Part shown: in pieces, positions 1 through 7,900 of the stretch | How the letters are laid out: every line of letters begins with the position of its first letter | Numbering within the stretch: position 1 is the first letter of the stretch | NCBI GenBank assembly: GCA_943332745.1 | Contig: CALQQQ010000009.1 | Location: 1 to 13,010, forward strand | DNA: 13,010 nt | Origin: Opitutus sp. GAS368 | Lineage (GTDB): Bacteria; Verrucomicrobiota; Verrucomicrobiae; Opitutales; UBA953 | Direction of reading: 5' to 3' | Notes under the pieces: generated by a model | What the model saw: only the letters and a program-made list of their open reading frames with translations | What the model was told of the DNA's origin: nothing | The model's database searches: none | Position numbers and translations under genes: made by a program

Positions 1-125
1 AATGTTTTGAATCCAGCGGCTCTGCCAGCAGCACCAATTTCAGCGGCACGAACTTGCTTCTTAACAATATCCATACCAGTGGCAGGGTCAAGTAAGTATG
101 AAATAGCACCAGCAGTATCAACGCC
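1..125. other. Segment of foreign base composition within the sialidase frame
   Basis: These bases are about 46% GC by hand count of positions 1-120, well below the surrounding genes. Read on the minus strand, the codons are mostly A- or T-ending (GAT ACT GCT GGT GCT ATT), while the adjoining sialidase codons end mostly in G or C. The translation in this frame (for example GMDIVKKQVRAAEIG) is open and protein-like but I do not recognise it. It may be a chimeric contig end or a genuine recombination joint. Confidence 0.5.
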
Positions 126-362
126 ATAGGTGGCGCCTTCGTCCTTCGAGAAGGAGATCACCAAGTCATTGCTGGCTTGGTCGGTAGGTTTGTCGCGTCC
201 TTCGGCGACAGCGAGCAGGGTGCCCTTCTGCGTGCGTAGCAGTGAAGGGATGCGGACCGAGGGATGTGAAAGGTTCTGCTTGGCCTCGAAGACGGTCACG
301 TCGGTGCCGTCAGCCGCCCAGGTGGACGAGGCGAGCAGACAGAGAAGGAGGAGGTTTCGCAT
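1..362 (-). CDS. Exported exo-alpha-sialidase (BNR/Asp-box family), 5' part, runs off the window
   Basis: Sialidases remove terminal sialic acid from glycans; this one would act outside the cytoplasm. The ATG at 360-362 opens a signal peptide (MRNLLLLCLLASSTWA, likely cleavage after TWA, residues 14-16). The family's Arg-Ile-Pro motif is at residues 37-39, a second conserved Glu-Gly-Arg at 54-56, and an Asp-box (SKDEGATY, S-x-D-x-G-x-T) at 72-79. The NanM-like gene lies 59 bp upstream on the same strand, which supports the sialic acid role. Right after residue 79 the frame stays open for about 40 codons, but the sequence no longer looks like a sialidase and changes to A/T-ending codons, so the true product beyond residue 79 is doubtful. 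The sialidase call for residues 1-79 is firm at family level; substrate linkage cannot be told. Confidence 0.75.
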   Translation of the reverse strand, partial: MRNLLLLCLLASSTWAADGTDVTVFEAKQNLSHPSVRIPSLLRTQKGTLLAVAEGRDKPTDQASNDLVISFSKDEGATYGVDTAGAISYLLDPATGMDIVKKQVRAAEIGAAGRAAGFKT

Positions 363-421
363 GGGTCGTTATTCTTGGTAAAGAAACCAGCCATGTTTAC
401 TTCGTATAGCAGGGTGGACGG

Positions 422-1393
422 TTATTCCGCCCGGAGTAGCCAGCCTTCGGCGGAGCGGACGAACGGACGGAGCTCGCCGTTGGTCAGCGCATAGCCGCCG
501 GACCACTTGGTGCAACCGGTCGAGAGGACATTGGCCGAACCTTCCTCGCCTTCGGCCCAGGTATCGGTGGACTTGTCGTAAGAGAGGACCGATTTCGCGT
601 AGCCTGGGTGCTTAGCCGCTTCAACCTTGCCGGCCAACTTGCCGTCGTCGCCGCCGAGTACGAGAATCTCGTTATCGAAGATCGGGCAGGGTGTGGGTGC
701 ACCGGCGATCGCGCGGGGCATCGCGGAGAGACGGCGCCATTCCTTACCGAGCGTGAAGGCATGACAGTCGGAAAGGAATTCGCGTTCGACACCTTTGGCT
801 CCGGGGCTCAGCGCGACGCCGCCGAAGAGGAAGAATGTGTCCTTCGTGCCGGCGGACTGGGCGAGCATGCGGCCGGAGCCGGCGCAGAGCGGGAGTTCTT
901 TCCAGCCGGCGTTAAGATTAGCGAGGTCGATCGCGAAGGCGCTGGAGGAGGCCGCGGTGGCGTCAGGGCGTTCGGTGCCGCCGGCGACGATGACCTTACT
1001 GCCGACGAGCGCGCCGGTCGCGTAGGCGAGCGGGCGGGGGAGGAAAGGGAAGGGGCGGACCTTGAGCTCACCTGCTTCGACCGACAACGTGTAGCAATCA
1101 GCGTAGTGGCGATGCGAGTCCGCGCCGCCGATCATCAAGAGGCCTTGGCGGATCGAGACGCTGACGCCGTAACCGCAAGGGCGGGGCAGTTTGCCGAGGC
1201 TCGCCCACTTCTTGGAGCGCGTGCTAGCGAGGGAGAAGACTTCGTCATGCCAGGCTTTGGCCCCACCTTCCCAGGCGGGCTTGTCGGGGAAGTTGGAGCC
1301 GCCGCCGCAGAGCAGCAGGTCGCCAGAGGTGCCCACGTAGGCGCCGCCGAAGCCGGGGGAGTTGGGGGTTTCAGGTAGTCGGGTCCAGCGCAT
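422..1393 (-). CDS. NanM-like N-acetylneuraminate epimerase / cyclically permuted kelch mutarotase
   Basis: Proteins of this family convert alpha-N-acetylneuraminate, as released by sialidase, to the beta anomer, which speeds uptake and breakdown. The 323-residue product is a kelch beta-propeller: the blade motif near residues 14-37 (GFGGAYVG followed by GGGSNFPDKPAWEGG and WHDEVF) is very close to what I know of NanM and the eukaryotic/bacterial mutarotase family, and further Gly-Gly doublets recur (LLMIGGAD, VIVAGGTE, FFLFGGVA, ILVLGGDD). I chose the ATG at 1391-1393 because the fold begins directly after it; an in-frame GTG at 1421-1423 would add ten residues. Neither start has a good ribosome binding site. 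There is no clear signal peptide, unlike periplasmic E. coli NanM, so it may act in the cytoplasm or the export signal is unrecognised. The downstream sialidase supports the assignment. Enzymatic activity itself is inferred. Confidence 0.75.
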   Translation of the reverse strand: MRWTRLPETPNSPGFGGAYVGTSGDLLLCGGGSNFPDKPAWEGGAKAWHDEVFSLASTRSKKWASLGKLPRPCGYGVSVSIRQGLLMIGGADSHRHYADCYTLSVEAGELKVRPFPFLPRPLAYATGALVGSKVIVAGGTERPDATAASSSAFAIDLANLNAGWKELPLCAGSGRMLAQSAGTKDTFFLFGGVALSPGAKGVEREFLSDCHAFTLGKEWRRLSAMPRAIAGAPTPCPIFDNEILVLGGDDGKLAGKVEAAKHPGYAKSVLSYDKSTDTWAEGEEGSANVLSTGCTKWSGGYALTNGELRPFVRSAEGWLLRAE

Positions 1394-1550
1394 GAGAATG
1401 CGAATAAGGAAGACAGGCCGCACAGGGGTGTCCAGAGATTAGGGGGCCGTGGGGCGAATGTCGTCGCGCACCCCCGCCAATCCGTGCTTTTCACACGATT
1501 GCAGAGTCATTTTAGGGATAAGAACCTCGCCGGGCGGGCGGAGGATTTGT

Positions 1551-1580
1551 TTGACAGAGACGCCCTCACCTTGCCTTGAT
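1551..1580 (+). promoter_or_regulatory. Probable promoter of tRNA-Asn
   Basis: A perfect -35 hexamer TTGACA lies at 1551-1556. A weak -10 (CTTGAT, 3 of 6 matches) follows at 1575-1580 after 18 bp, which would place the transcript start a few bases before the mature tRNA at 1597. The -35 match is strong and the -10 is poor. Confidence 0.4.
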
Positions 1581-1596
1581 TGGACTCCTTTCGCAC

Positions 1597-1671
<75 letters not shown>

Positions 1672-1762
1672 GAAAGGACTCTTTCCTCACCCCGGCCCTC
1701 CGGGGTAGGTCCGCAAACCTTCTCCTTGACCATCCAAGGGGTTGCGGGAGGATGCATCCACT

Positions 1763-1882
1763 ATGGGCCAACAGAGCAATAAAGTCATCAAGCGTCGCCG
1801 TCGCCGCGCCTACCTCGAGCGCAAGAAGGACCGCGTCAAGGTCGCCCGCGTCGCCGCGAGCAAGAAGAAGGCCAAGAAGTGA
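1763..1882 (+). CDS. Small highly basic protein (39 aa), function unknown
   Basis: This short gene begins at an ATG preceded by a good Shine-Dalgarno sequence (GGGAGGA, 1746-1752) ten bases upstream. The product starts MGQQSNKVIKRRRRRAYLER and ends in a Lys/Ala tail. Eighteen of 39 residues are Lys or Arg and only two are acidic, so binding to RNA, the ribosome or DNA is the natural guess. Its TGA overlaps the GTG start of the lipoprotein gene by 4 bp, which argues for translational coupling, and it lies 91 bases after tRNA-Asn. I recall similar Gly-Gln-Gln-Ser-starting basic proteins in Verrucomicrobia, but cannot confirm this here. The gene is below common length cut-offs and easily missed. 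No function should be assigned. Confidence 0.75.
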   Translation: MGQQSNKVIKRRRRRAYLERKKDRVKVARVAASKKKAKK

Positions 1883-2394
1883 GGCGAGCGGTGAGCCAGG
1901 CCTCTGCGTGGGCCGCGCTCGCTGCGCTGCTTCTCGTGGGTTGCGATACCCCGGTGGCCTCCTCGGACGAGCTGCCAGGCATAGCTTACGTCAATGAACG
2001 TCGGCGGACCGAGGCAGACGTCGCCCGCGCCTCCGAGGCATTCTATGCTAAGGAACATCATGGTTCGGATATCGTCTTCCGCACCGAGGAGAACGCCCGT
2101 TCTGGTTATTATTTCTTCGTGAAGCTCGACGTCACGCCGCCAGCCGATGGCCGTCTCGTCCTCGAAGTGGTGCGCAAGGAAAACACCGCGCCCGAGCGTT
2201 ATGATTTCGCGGTCAACCTGAAGCCGGGCTTTCCGTTCGGCGAATATGTGATTGGTCTGACGGGAAAACAGTCTGGTGACGCCAACTGGCGCCCAATTGC
2301 TTGGCGCGTCACGGTGGTCGACGCCAAGGGTAAGTTCCTCGCATCAAAGCATAGTTTCCTCTGGGGCACGCCCTCGGACCTCGTCCGTCGCTAA
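1879..2394 (+). CDS. Putative lipoprotein, function unknown
   Basis: The 171-residue product has a lipoprotein signal: a basic start (MRR), a hydrophobic stretch (residues 12-20, AALAALLLV) and a lipobox ending VGC with Cys at residue 22, so the mature protein should be lipid-anchored in the envelope. I chose the GTG at 1879 because it supplies the two arginines and overlaps the preceding stop in GTGA; a GTG at 1891 would lose them. The mature part (about 150 residues) looks mixed beta (GYYFFVKLDVTPP, GRLVLEVVRKE, WRVTVVDAKGKFL), like a small beta-sandwich domain, without a family motif I know. It lies between the basic small protein and the Ogg1-like gene, five bases before the latter. The context does not reveal a role. 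Confidence 0.8.
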   Translation: MRRAVSQASAWAALAALLLVGCDTPVASSDELPGIAYVNERRRTEADVARASEAFYAKEHHGSDIVFRTEENARSGYYFFVKLDVTPPADGRLVLEVVRKENTAPERYDFAVNLKPGFPFGEYVIGLTGKQSGDANWRPIAWRVTVVDAKGKFLASKHSFLWGTPSDLVRR

Positions 2395-2399
2395 GCCCG

Positions 2400-3326
2400 A
2401 TGGCCTCGGCGGAGTGGACATCTTGGCGGCCCTTGCGGCTCGCCGAGGATATTCCCGCCGGCACGCTCGCCGAGCAGATGGACGGCGGGCAGTCTTTCCG
2501 CTGGTCGCTTGCCTCCGACCGCAGCTGGGTCGGCGTCTTCGGCCGGACGCTCGCCGCCGTTCGCTCCGGTCCGCAGGGGTTGGAGTGGTCTGGCCAGAAG
2601 GGCGCGACGCATGCCGAGGGCGCCTTGCGGCATTATCTCGATGCCGACGGCTCGCAGGCCCGTCTCTCCGAGGCTCTGCCGTGGCGCTCCGATTCCGTAC
2701 TTCGGTCCGCTCGCGCGGCCTATCCCGGGCTCCGTATCTTGCGCCAGGATCCGCATGAGGCGCTGATCGGTTTTCTTTGCAGCTCGAATAAACGTATCCT
2801 GCAGATCCGCGTCATGGTCGCCGCCTTGGCCGCGAAACTGGGCGAACCTTTGGGCGGCGGTTTTCACGCGCTGCCTTCGTGGCAAGCGATTGCGAGCGCT
2901 GATGATGCCGTACTGCGTGCATGCTCGTTGGGTTACCGCGCGGCCTATCTGCGCGGTACCGCCAAGCAACTCCTCGCCCGCCCGCGCTGGGCCGAAGAAT
3001 TCGCTGCCTTGACGACCGCCGACTTGTTGGCCGAATTGCAGTCGCTGCCTGGCGTCGGCCCGAAGGTGGCCGCTTGCGTTGCGCTTTTCGGCTTCGGCCG
3101 GCTGGAAAGTTTCCCGGTCGATACTTGGGTCGTGCAAGCTCTCGCCGACGCCTACGGTCTACACGGATGGAAGCCAGCCCAGCTGGAGCAGTTCGGGAAA
3201 GCCCATTTCGGCGAAGCCGCCGGCTTAGCTCAGCAGTATCTTTTCTCTGCGATCCGTAACGGGCAGCTGATGCGTGTCGAAGTCAGCGTGCCGACGAAAC
3301 CGAAGCGCCCCAGACCCCGGAAATGA
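2400..3326 (+). CDS. 8-oxoguanine DNA glycosylase / AP lyase, Ogg1 family
   Basis: Enzymes of this family excise 8-oxoguanine opposite cytosine and then nick the abasic site, in base excision repair. The 308-residue protein has the Ogg1 layout: an N-terminal domain with GGQSFRW (29-35), the SSNKRI motif (128-133, Ogg1 has Ser-Ser-Asn-Asn), LGYRAAYL (178-184 region), then the helix-hairpin-helix LPGVGPKVA (216-224), followed by FPVDTWV (238-244). Lys222 matches the Schiff-base lysine and Asp241 the catalytic aspartate. A Pro/Lys/Arg-rich tail (residues 297-308) ends the protein. It starts five bases after the lipoprotein stop without a clear ribosome binding site, so translation probably depends on coupling. 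Its last 44 bases overlap the 3' end of the convergent ATPase gene. MutM (Fpg) is a different fold; this is the HhH-GPD type. Confidence 0.9.
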   Translation: MASAEWTSWRPLRLAEDIPAGTLAEQMDGGQSFRWSLASDRSWVGVFGRTLAAVRSGPQGLEWSGQKGATHAEGALRHYLDADGSQARLSEALPWRSDSVLRSARAAYPGLRILRQDPHEALIGFLCSSNKRILQIRVMVAALAAKLGEPLGGGFHALPSWQAIASADDAVLRACSLGYRAAYLRGTAKQLLARPRWAEEFAALTTADLLAELQSLPGVGPKVAACVALFGFGRLESFPVDTWVVQALADAYGLHGWKPAQLEQFGKAHFGEAAGLAQQYLFSAIRNGQLMRVEVSVPTKPKRPRPRK

Positions 3327-3990
3327 TTTCGGGAGTCAAGGTCGACGCGGCTTCACCTGCGGCGACGAGGCGGCCTTCCGAGAGCACCACAACCCTGTCG
3401 CAGCGCTTCGCAAAGGAGAGATCATGTGTCGCAACGACGCAGGCCCCGCCGGCTTGAGCGAACGCAAAGATGGCGTGAGCGACGGCTTCCTGTCGGCCGA
3501 GATCAAGTGCGGCCGCGGGCTCATCGAGTAGCAGCGCACCGCCGAAAGGCTCCGCGAGCGCGGCGAAGGCCATCGCGAGGTGCGCGCCTTTCTGTTCGCC
3601 GCCGGACAACTCAGAGAGACGGCGGTCAGAGAATTCGCTGAGTTGCAGCTTCGCCAGCCAATCCGCGAAGCCGACGGGGTCGCCGATGATGTCGCCGAGA
3701 TCGCCGACGCGATAATCCCATGCGCTGACGGGTTTCTGCGCGCAGTAGGCACGGGTTTGGGCGCAGGTCACCGCATCGATGATGCGCGGATCATATCCGC
3801 CGATATCTAAATCTCCTTCTGAGGGCAGCAGTCCAGCCAGGGCGCGCAGCAGCGTCGTCTTACCGGCACCGTTCGGGCCGACGATGGCCACGGTTTGCCC
3901 GCGGGCGGCGGACAGGGATACGCCGTCAATGATACGCCGCCCAGCGATCTCGACGCCCAATCCAAGCGCGTGGATCAAGGTGTCACTCAT
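3283..3990 (-). CDS. ABC transporter ATP-binding protein, iron-siderophore/heme/cobalamin type
   Basis: This is the ATPase of an importer of the FecE/BtuD/HmuV group, driving uptake across the inner membrane with the FecCD-type permease encoded just upstream. The 235 residues hold all nucleotide-binding motifs: Walker A GPNGAGKTT (38-46), Q-loop Gln85, signature LSGGEQ (128-133), Walker B ALLLDEP (152-158), D-loop region AALDL and switch His189 in ATHD. The start overlaps the end of the permease gene by 8 bp. The segment after the signature (KGAHLAMAFAAL) departs from the usual Gln-Arg-Val helix but keeps the pattern. The 3' end overlaps the convergent Ogg1-like gene by 44 bp. Substrate cannot be told from the ATPase. 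Confidence 0.9.
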   Translation of the reverse strand: MSDTLIHALGLGVEIAGRRIIDGVSLSAARGQTVAIVGPNGAGKTTLLRALAGLLPSEGDLDIGGYDPRIIDAVTCAQTRAYCAQKPVSAWDYRVGDLGDIIGDPVGFADWLAKLQLSEFSDRRLSELSGGEQKGAHLAMAFAALAEPFGGALLLDEPAAALDLGRQEAVAHAIFAFAQAGGACVVATHDLSFAKRCDRVVVLSEGRLVAAGEAASTLTPEIISGVWGASVSSAR

Positions 3991-4924
3991 GGCGCCCCCT
4001 CGCTATCCAGATGAAGAGAGGCGCACCGAGGATCGCAGTGACCGCCGCGGCGGACAGCGGAGCCTGTGGCCAAAGGCCACGTCCGATAGTATCAGCACCC
4101 AAGAGCAGGATGGCTCCGAGCAGAGCCGACAGCGGCAGGACGTTCGCATGGCGGGGGCCGACTAAGGAGCGGGCGAGATGAGGCGCCAGGAGCCCAATAA
4201 AGGCCACCTGGCCCACAAGGCAGGTCGCGGCCGCGGCCGCTAGCGCGGTCAGGAGGACGGCCTTGCGCCGAACGCTGCCGACCTCGCAGCCGAAGCCGCG
4301 GGCGGCGTCTTCACCGAAGGACAGGAAATCTAGCGAGCGGGCGAGCGGGAGCAGCAATAGCGCCGCCGCGAGGCAGAGGAGCACGGGTAGCCAGGTGAGT
4401 TCGAGCGTGGCCATGCCTAGCCAGTCGCCGTAAGCGCCGTTGGTCAGTAGTTCACGCGACTCACCACTGCGGGAGGCGATGACGAGGGTGCCAGCGGCGG
4501 TGAAGGCGTTCAGGCCGAGGCCGGTGAGCAGCAGGCGGGAGGCGGAGTCGCCGCTACCGATTAGCGTGAGCAAGGTGGAAGTGCCAAGCGCGCCCCCAAA
4601 AGCCGCGGCGGGAATGCACCAGGCTCGTTGCCACGCGGCTTCCGGAAAGAGTCCCAGCAGGACGGCGATACCGAAGAGCGCGCCGCCGAAAACACCGGTG
4701 AGGCCAGGATCGGCGAGCGGATTACGGAACACGCCTTGTTGCGCGGCGCCGCCGATCCCGAGCGCGAGCCCGGCGGCGAGGGCCGCAAGCACGCGGGGCG
4801 TACGAAGTAGGAGAAGGGAGCCGCCGTCGCCCCAGCCGAAGCCTTGGGCGCCGACGGAAAGGGCGAGGAGGATGAGGCCAGCCAGCAGAACGAAGCCCGC
4901 TACGAATGCCTTCGTCGCCGTCAT
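3983..4924 (-). CDS. ABC transporter permease, FecCD/BtuC family
   Basis: This inner-membrane permease belongs to the family that imports ferric siderophores, heme or cobalamin. Family hallmarks, numbered from the GTG, are RTPRVLAAL (42-50), the strongly conserved FRNPLADPGLTGV (67-79), FGEDAARGFG (204-213), the ATPase-coupling segment GLLAPHLARSLVG (245-257) and GAPLFIWIA near the C-terminus. Many hydrophobic segments are visible, and its roughly 314 residues fit the usual length. The ATG at 4922-4924 touches the AsmA stop as TGATG; a GTG at 4925-4927 overlaps it as GTGA and adds one residue. Coupling to the AsmA-like gene upstream and the ATPase downstream is therefore tight. No periplasmic binding protein or outer-membrane receptor gene is present in the window, so the substrate is open. 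Confidence 0.9.
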   Translation of the reverse strand: MTATKAFVAGFVLLAGLILLALSVGAQGFGWGDGGSLLLLRTPRVLAALAAGLALGIGGAAQQGVFRNPLADPGLTGVFGGALFGIAVLLGLFPEAAWQRAWCIPAAAFGGALGTSTLLTLIGSGDSASRLLLTGLGLNAFTAAGTLVIASRSGESRELLTNGAYGDWLGMATLELTWLPVLLCLAAALLLLPLARSLDFLSFGEDAARGFGCEVGSVRRKAVLLTALAAAAATCLVGQVAFIGLLAPHLARSLVGPRHANVLPLSALLGAILLLGADTIGRGLWPQAPLSAAAVTAILGAPLFIWIARGRHE

Positions 4925-7900
4925 CACCGACCGAGTTCCTTGAGTAGGTCGCCGAAGGGATTACGTTTCTTCGGCGCCGGGGTCGTCTCGGTTGCGGGAG
5001 ATTTACCTGACGGGGTGGTTCGGGGATTCGGTGTCGCTTGCGGCTGATTGCCCGGTGTGGCGGTGGGGCTAGCGCGGACGTTGTCTACGGCCTGCTGCAG
5101 CTTCTCGGCGAGGTCCGTCTTTACTTGGTTAAGCGAGCCGGTGACGTTGACACCCGGTCCATCGGTGAATCCGTCCGCGGTCGCCACGCCACCAGCGAAG
5201 CCAAGGGCCTGGAAGTATTGGGCGAACTCTCCCGTGCCGCGCATCTGCGTACTGAAGGCCATCGGCCAGTCGGCAAAGCCAAGTTTGGGGTCGACACTAA
5301 TCCCGCCCTTGGCGGCAAGGTGGAGCGCCTCGTTACGGATATCGGCCAGCTCGAGCTTGATCGATCCGGAGGCGAGGCGGGAGGCCTTGATTGTGGCGGA
5401 AGTGTATTGGAAGTCGGCGACGGCCTTCTGGAGTTTCGCGGCTGCGGTCATGGCGGCTCCGATTTTGGCGATCTTCGGGTTATTGTTGGCGCCGATGATC
5501 ATGGCGAGCCCGCCGAGGACTTCCGTTACATCGCCAGCTTTATTCGCCGAGAGCGACATGCTGCTGCTCTTGTCGCCGAAGGCGCGGATGCGTCCGCCTT
5601 TTGAAGTCAGTTGGGTGTCGACCTGGAGCTTGGCGGCGAGTTCGCCGGGCGTCCCGCAGACGCTCGTCAACGAGGCGGTCGCGTCGGCCTTGCCTTGGAG
5701 AAATTCCTTCACCGAAGGGAAGGCTTGGGCGACGCTGCCGAACTCGAACTGGTTGAGGGCCACCGTGGCGGAGAGCGAGTACGGTCCGTTGCTGATTGTT
5801 GGCAGGAAGGCAAGTTGGCCGCGGCCGCTGAGCGTGCCCTCGGCGAGCTTGCCGCTCAGCTGGGTGAGACGGATGGTCTTCTCCTCGGCTTCGGCCCGGA
5901 GGTTCACCTTCTCGGCGCTGATGCCGTAGGCCCGCGCAGTGCCGAGCGAAACTTGGAGGGAGCCGGTTTGGTCGGCCCAGAAAGGCGTGCGGTCCGGCCG
6001 AGGTGTGGTCCCCGGTGCTTCAGCCACATCCTCGCTCGCTTTGGGCAGCAGCGAGAGGAAATCATCAACGTCGACATTATCGACAGTGACGACCGCCTGC
6101 CAGTCGGTCTTCTTGCCGATGGCCTTCTGTGTTAGGGTGAATTTACCGCTGCTGAGGTTAGCCGCCTGCATTTTGAACGAGCCTTCGGCGCTAAGACCGT
6201 CGGCCTGCGGCACATACCGGCCGCTGATGGACGCTTGCTTGATTCGCCCTTCGCTTTGCTTGAGGCCGACTTCTTGGACTTGAAGCGCGATGTTGATCTC
6301 GCCGTTCTGTGCCCGGTCGGCGGACGCACGATATTGGCCACCGGTGACGATGTTCAACGGGCCGCCGAAAGGCTGTTCCGCGAGTGCCCCGAGGTCGCCG
6401 GCGAGTTTCAGGGTGGTGCCTGCGTCCCCCAGCCCGAGGCGAATATCGCCCACGGCTAGGATGCGGCCGCGGCTCTTGAGTTCTGCTTGGTTGAAGCCGA
6501 TCACCGTGGATTTTTCTCCGACCAACAGGTCGAGGCTCGCGGCTAGGTCGCAGTCCTTGACCCACAGTTTACCCGTCCAAGTGACGCTGGTGCGCGCGAA
6601 GGAGAGCGGTGCGCCTTCCGTACGCACGAAGAGGCCTTCGCGACTAAAGCCGGCGACGAGGTCGGCGCGCTTGAGGTCGCCGGTGAGTTTGAGTCCCGGT
6701 ACGACGGCCGACAGCGATTCCAGCGGCAGGTCGCGCGCGGCGGCTTCCACGAGTACGCCGGTCGGCTTGGTGCCGTCGAGGGCGAGCGGCTGGCGGAGCT
6801 TGAGCGAAAGCAGGTTCAGTCCCTGGCGGAAGATCCGGGCTTCGGCTGCGGCCACGACGGGAGCCTTGCCGGCGGCGCGGTCGATGGTCGTCTGCGCGCT
6901 GACGCGGATGCCTTTGAGTTTATCGACGGGTAGGTCTTCCCAGTTCGGCTGGGAGGCGAGCTCGACGATGCCGACGTTGACGTCGGCTTGTGCGGACCAG
7001 GCACCGTCGGCGCCCGGGCGGAGGGTCACGGTACCATTGGCGATATTGCCAGCGGCGCAGCTAAGGCTGAAGGGCGAGAGAGAGATTGCGCCGCCCTCAG
7101 ATTTCACGGGTAGTTCGGCGTCGATTTCGCGCATCAGGACCTTGCCGGCCCGCTCGAGGGTGACGCCTCGTAGGCTGTGCGTGCGGACGCTCGTGACGGC
7201 CGGCTTGCCATCCTTGAAGGAGACCGAGGCTTCACCGGTCCATCGGCCGGCTGTCGCAATGACCTCGGCGGCGGAGAGGAAAGGGTTGAGCGCGATGATG
7301 TCGGCATCATTGGCGGCAATAGTCAAGGTGGCGTCGTTTGCGTTTTCGGGCAGTAAGCCACCCTTCCACGTGAGCGTCTGCGGGATGATGAACGTCACAC
7401 CGTTCCCTGAAATCGAGAGGCTGTTGACGGCGAAGCCGGTGGCAGTGCTTTGCGCATTCGCCGCAATCTTCCATTCGGAACGGCTGTCTTTTGGAAGGGA
7501 ACGTGAGAATTTACTAAGGTCGGACCAGAGCGCCTTGAGGTCGGCGCTGGCCTGCCAGCGCGAGCCTTCGAGTTCACCGTTGGCGGCGCCGGTCAGGCGG
7601 ACTTCCGGCAGCTGCTGACTGAGGATCCCGAAGCGGGTCGGGTCGACGTCCAGCTGCGCATTCACAGTCGTACGTCCAGCGAGGTTATTGCCGGATAGCT
7701 TCACCGCTGGACGGCTGGCGGAGTCGCTGAGCGTACCGGTGAAATTGACGCCAGGTTTGCCTGCGGTGCTGGCTGCATCCAGGACGAAGCTGACGGAGCC
7801 GGCGGCGAGCGGGCTGGCGTCTTTGGCCGCGAGTTCGAGTCGCAGGCTGCCGATGTCGGCGATTAGGTCGTCGAGGCTGATACCATCGGCGCCGAGTGGG

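Noticed and set aside
608..1378. 256-codon plus-strand open frame opposite the NanM-like gene
   Set aside because: Ala/Gly/Arg-rich shadow; the minus strand shows clear kelch motifs.
1690..1705. CCCCGG/CCGGGG hairpin as a terminator of tRNA-Asn
   Set aside because: The stem is only 6 bp and no T tract follows.
1726..1754. TTGACC followed by a possible -10 as a promoter of the small basic gene
   Set aside because: The implied transcript would start after the GGGAGGA ribosome binding site, leaving about two bases before the ATG.
2391..3137. 248-codon minus-strand open frame opposite the Ogg1-like gene
   Set aside because: Antisense shadow; the plus strand has the catalytic HhH-GPD motifs.
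6290..7618. 442-codon plus-strand open frame opposite the AsmA-like gene
   Set aside because: Low-complexity Ser/Arg/Pro-rich translation, antisense to a coherent protein; a by-product of GC-rich codon bias.
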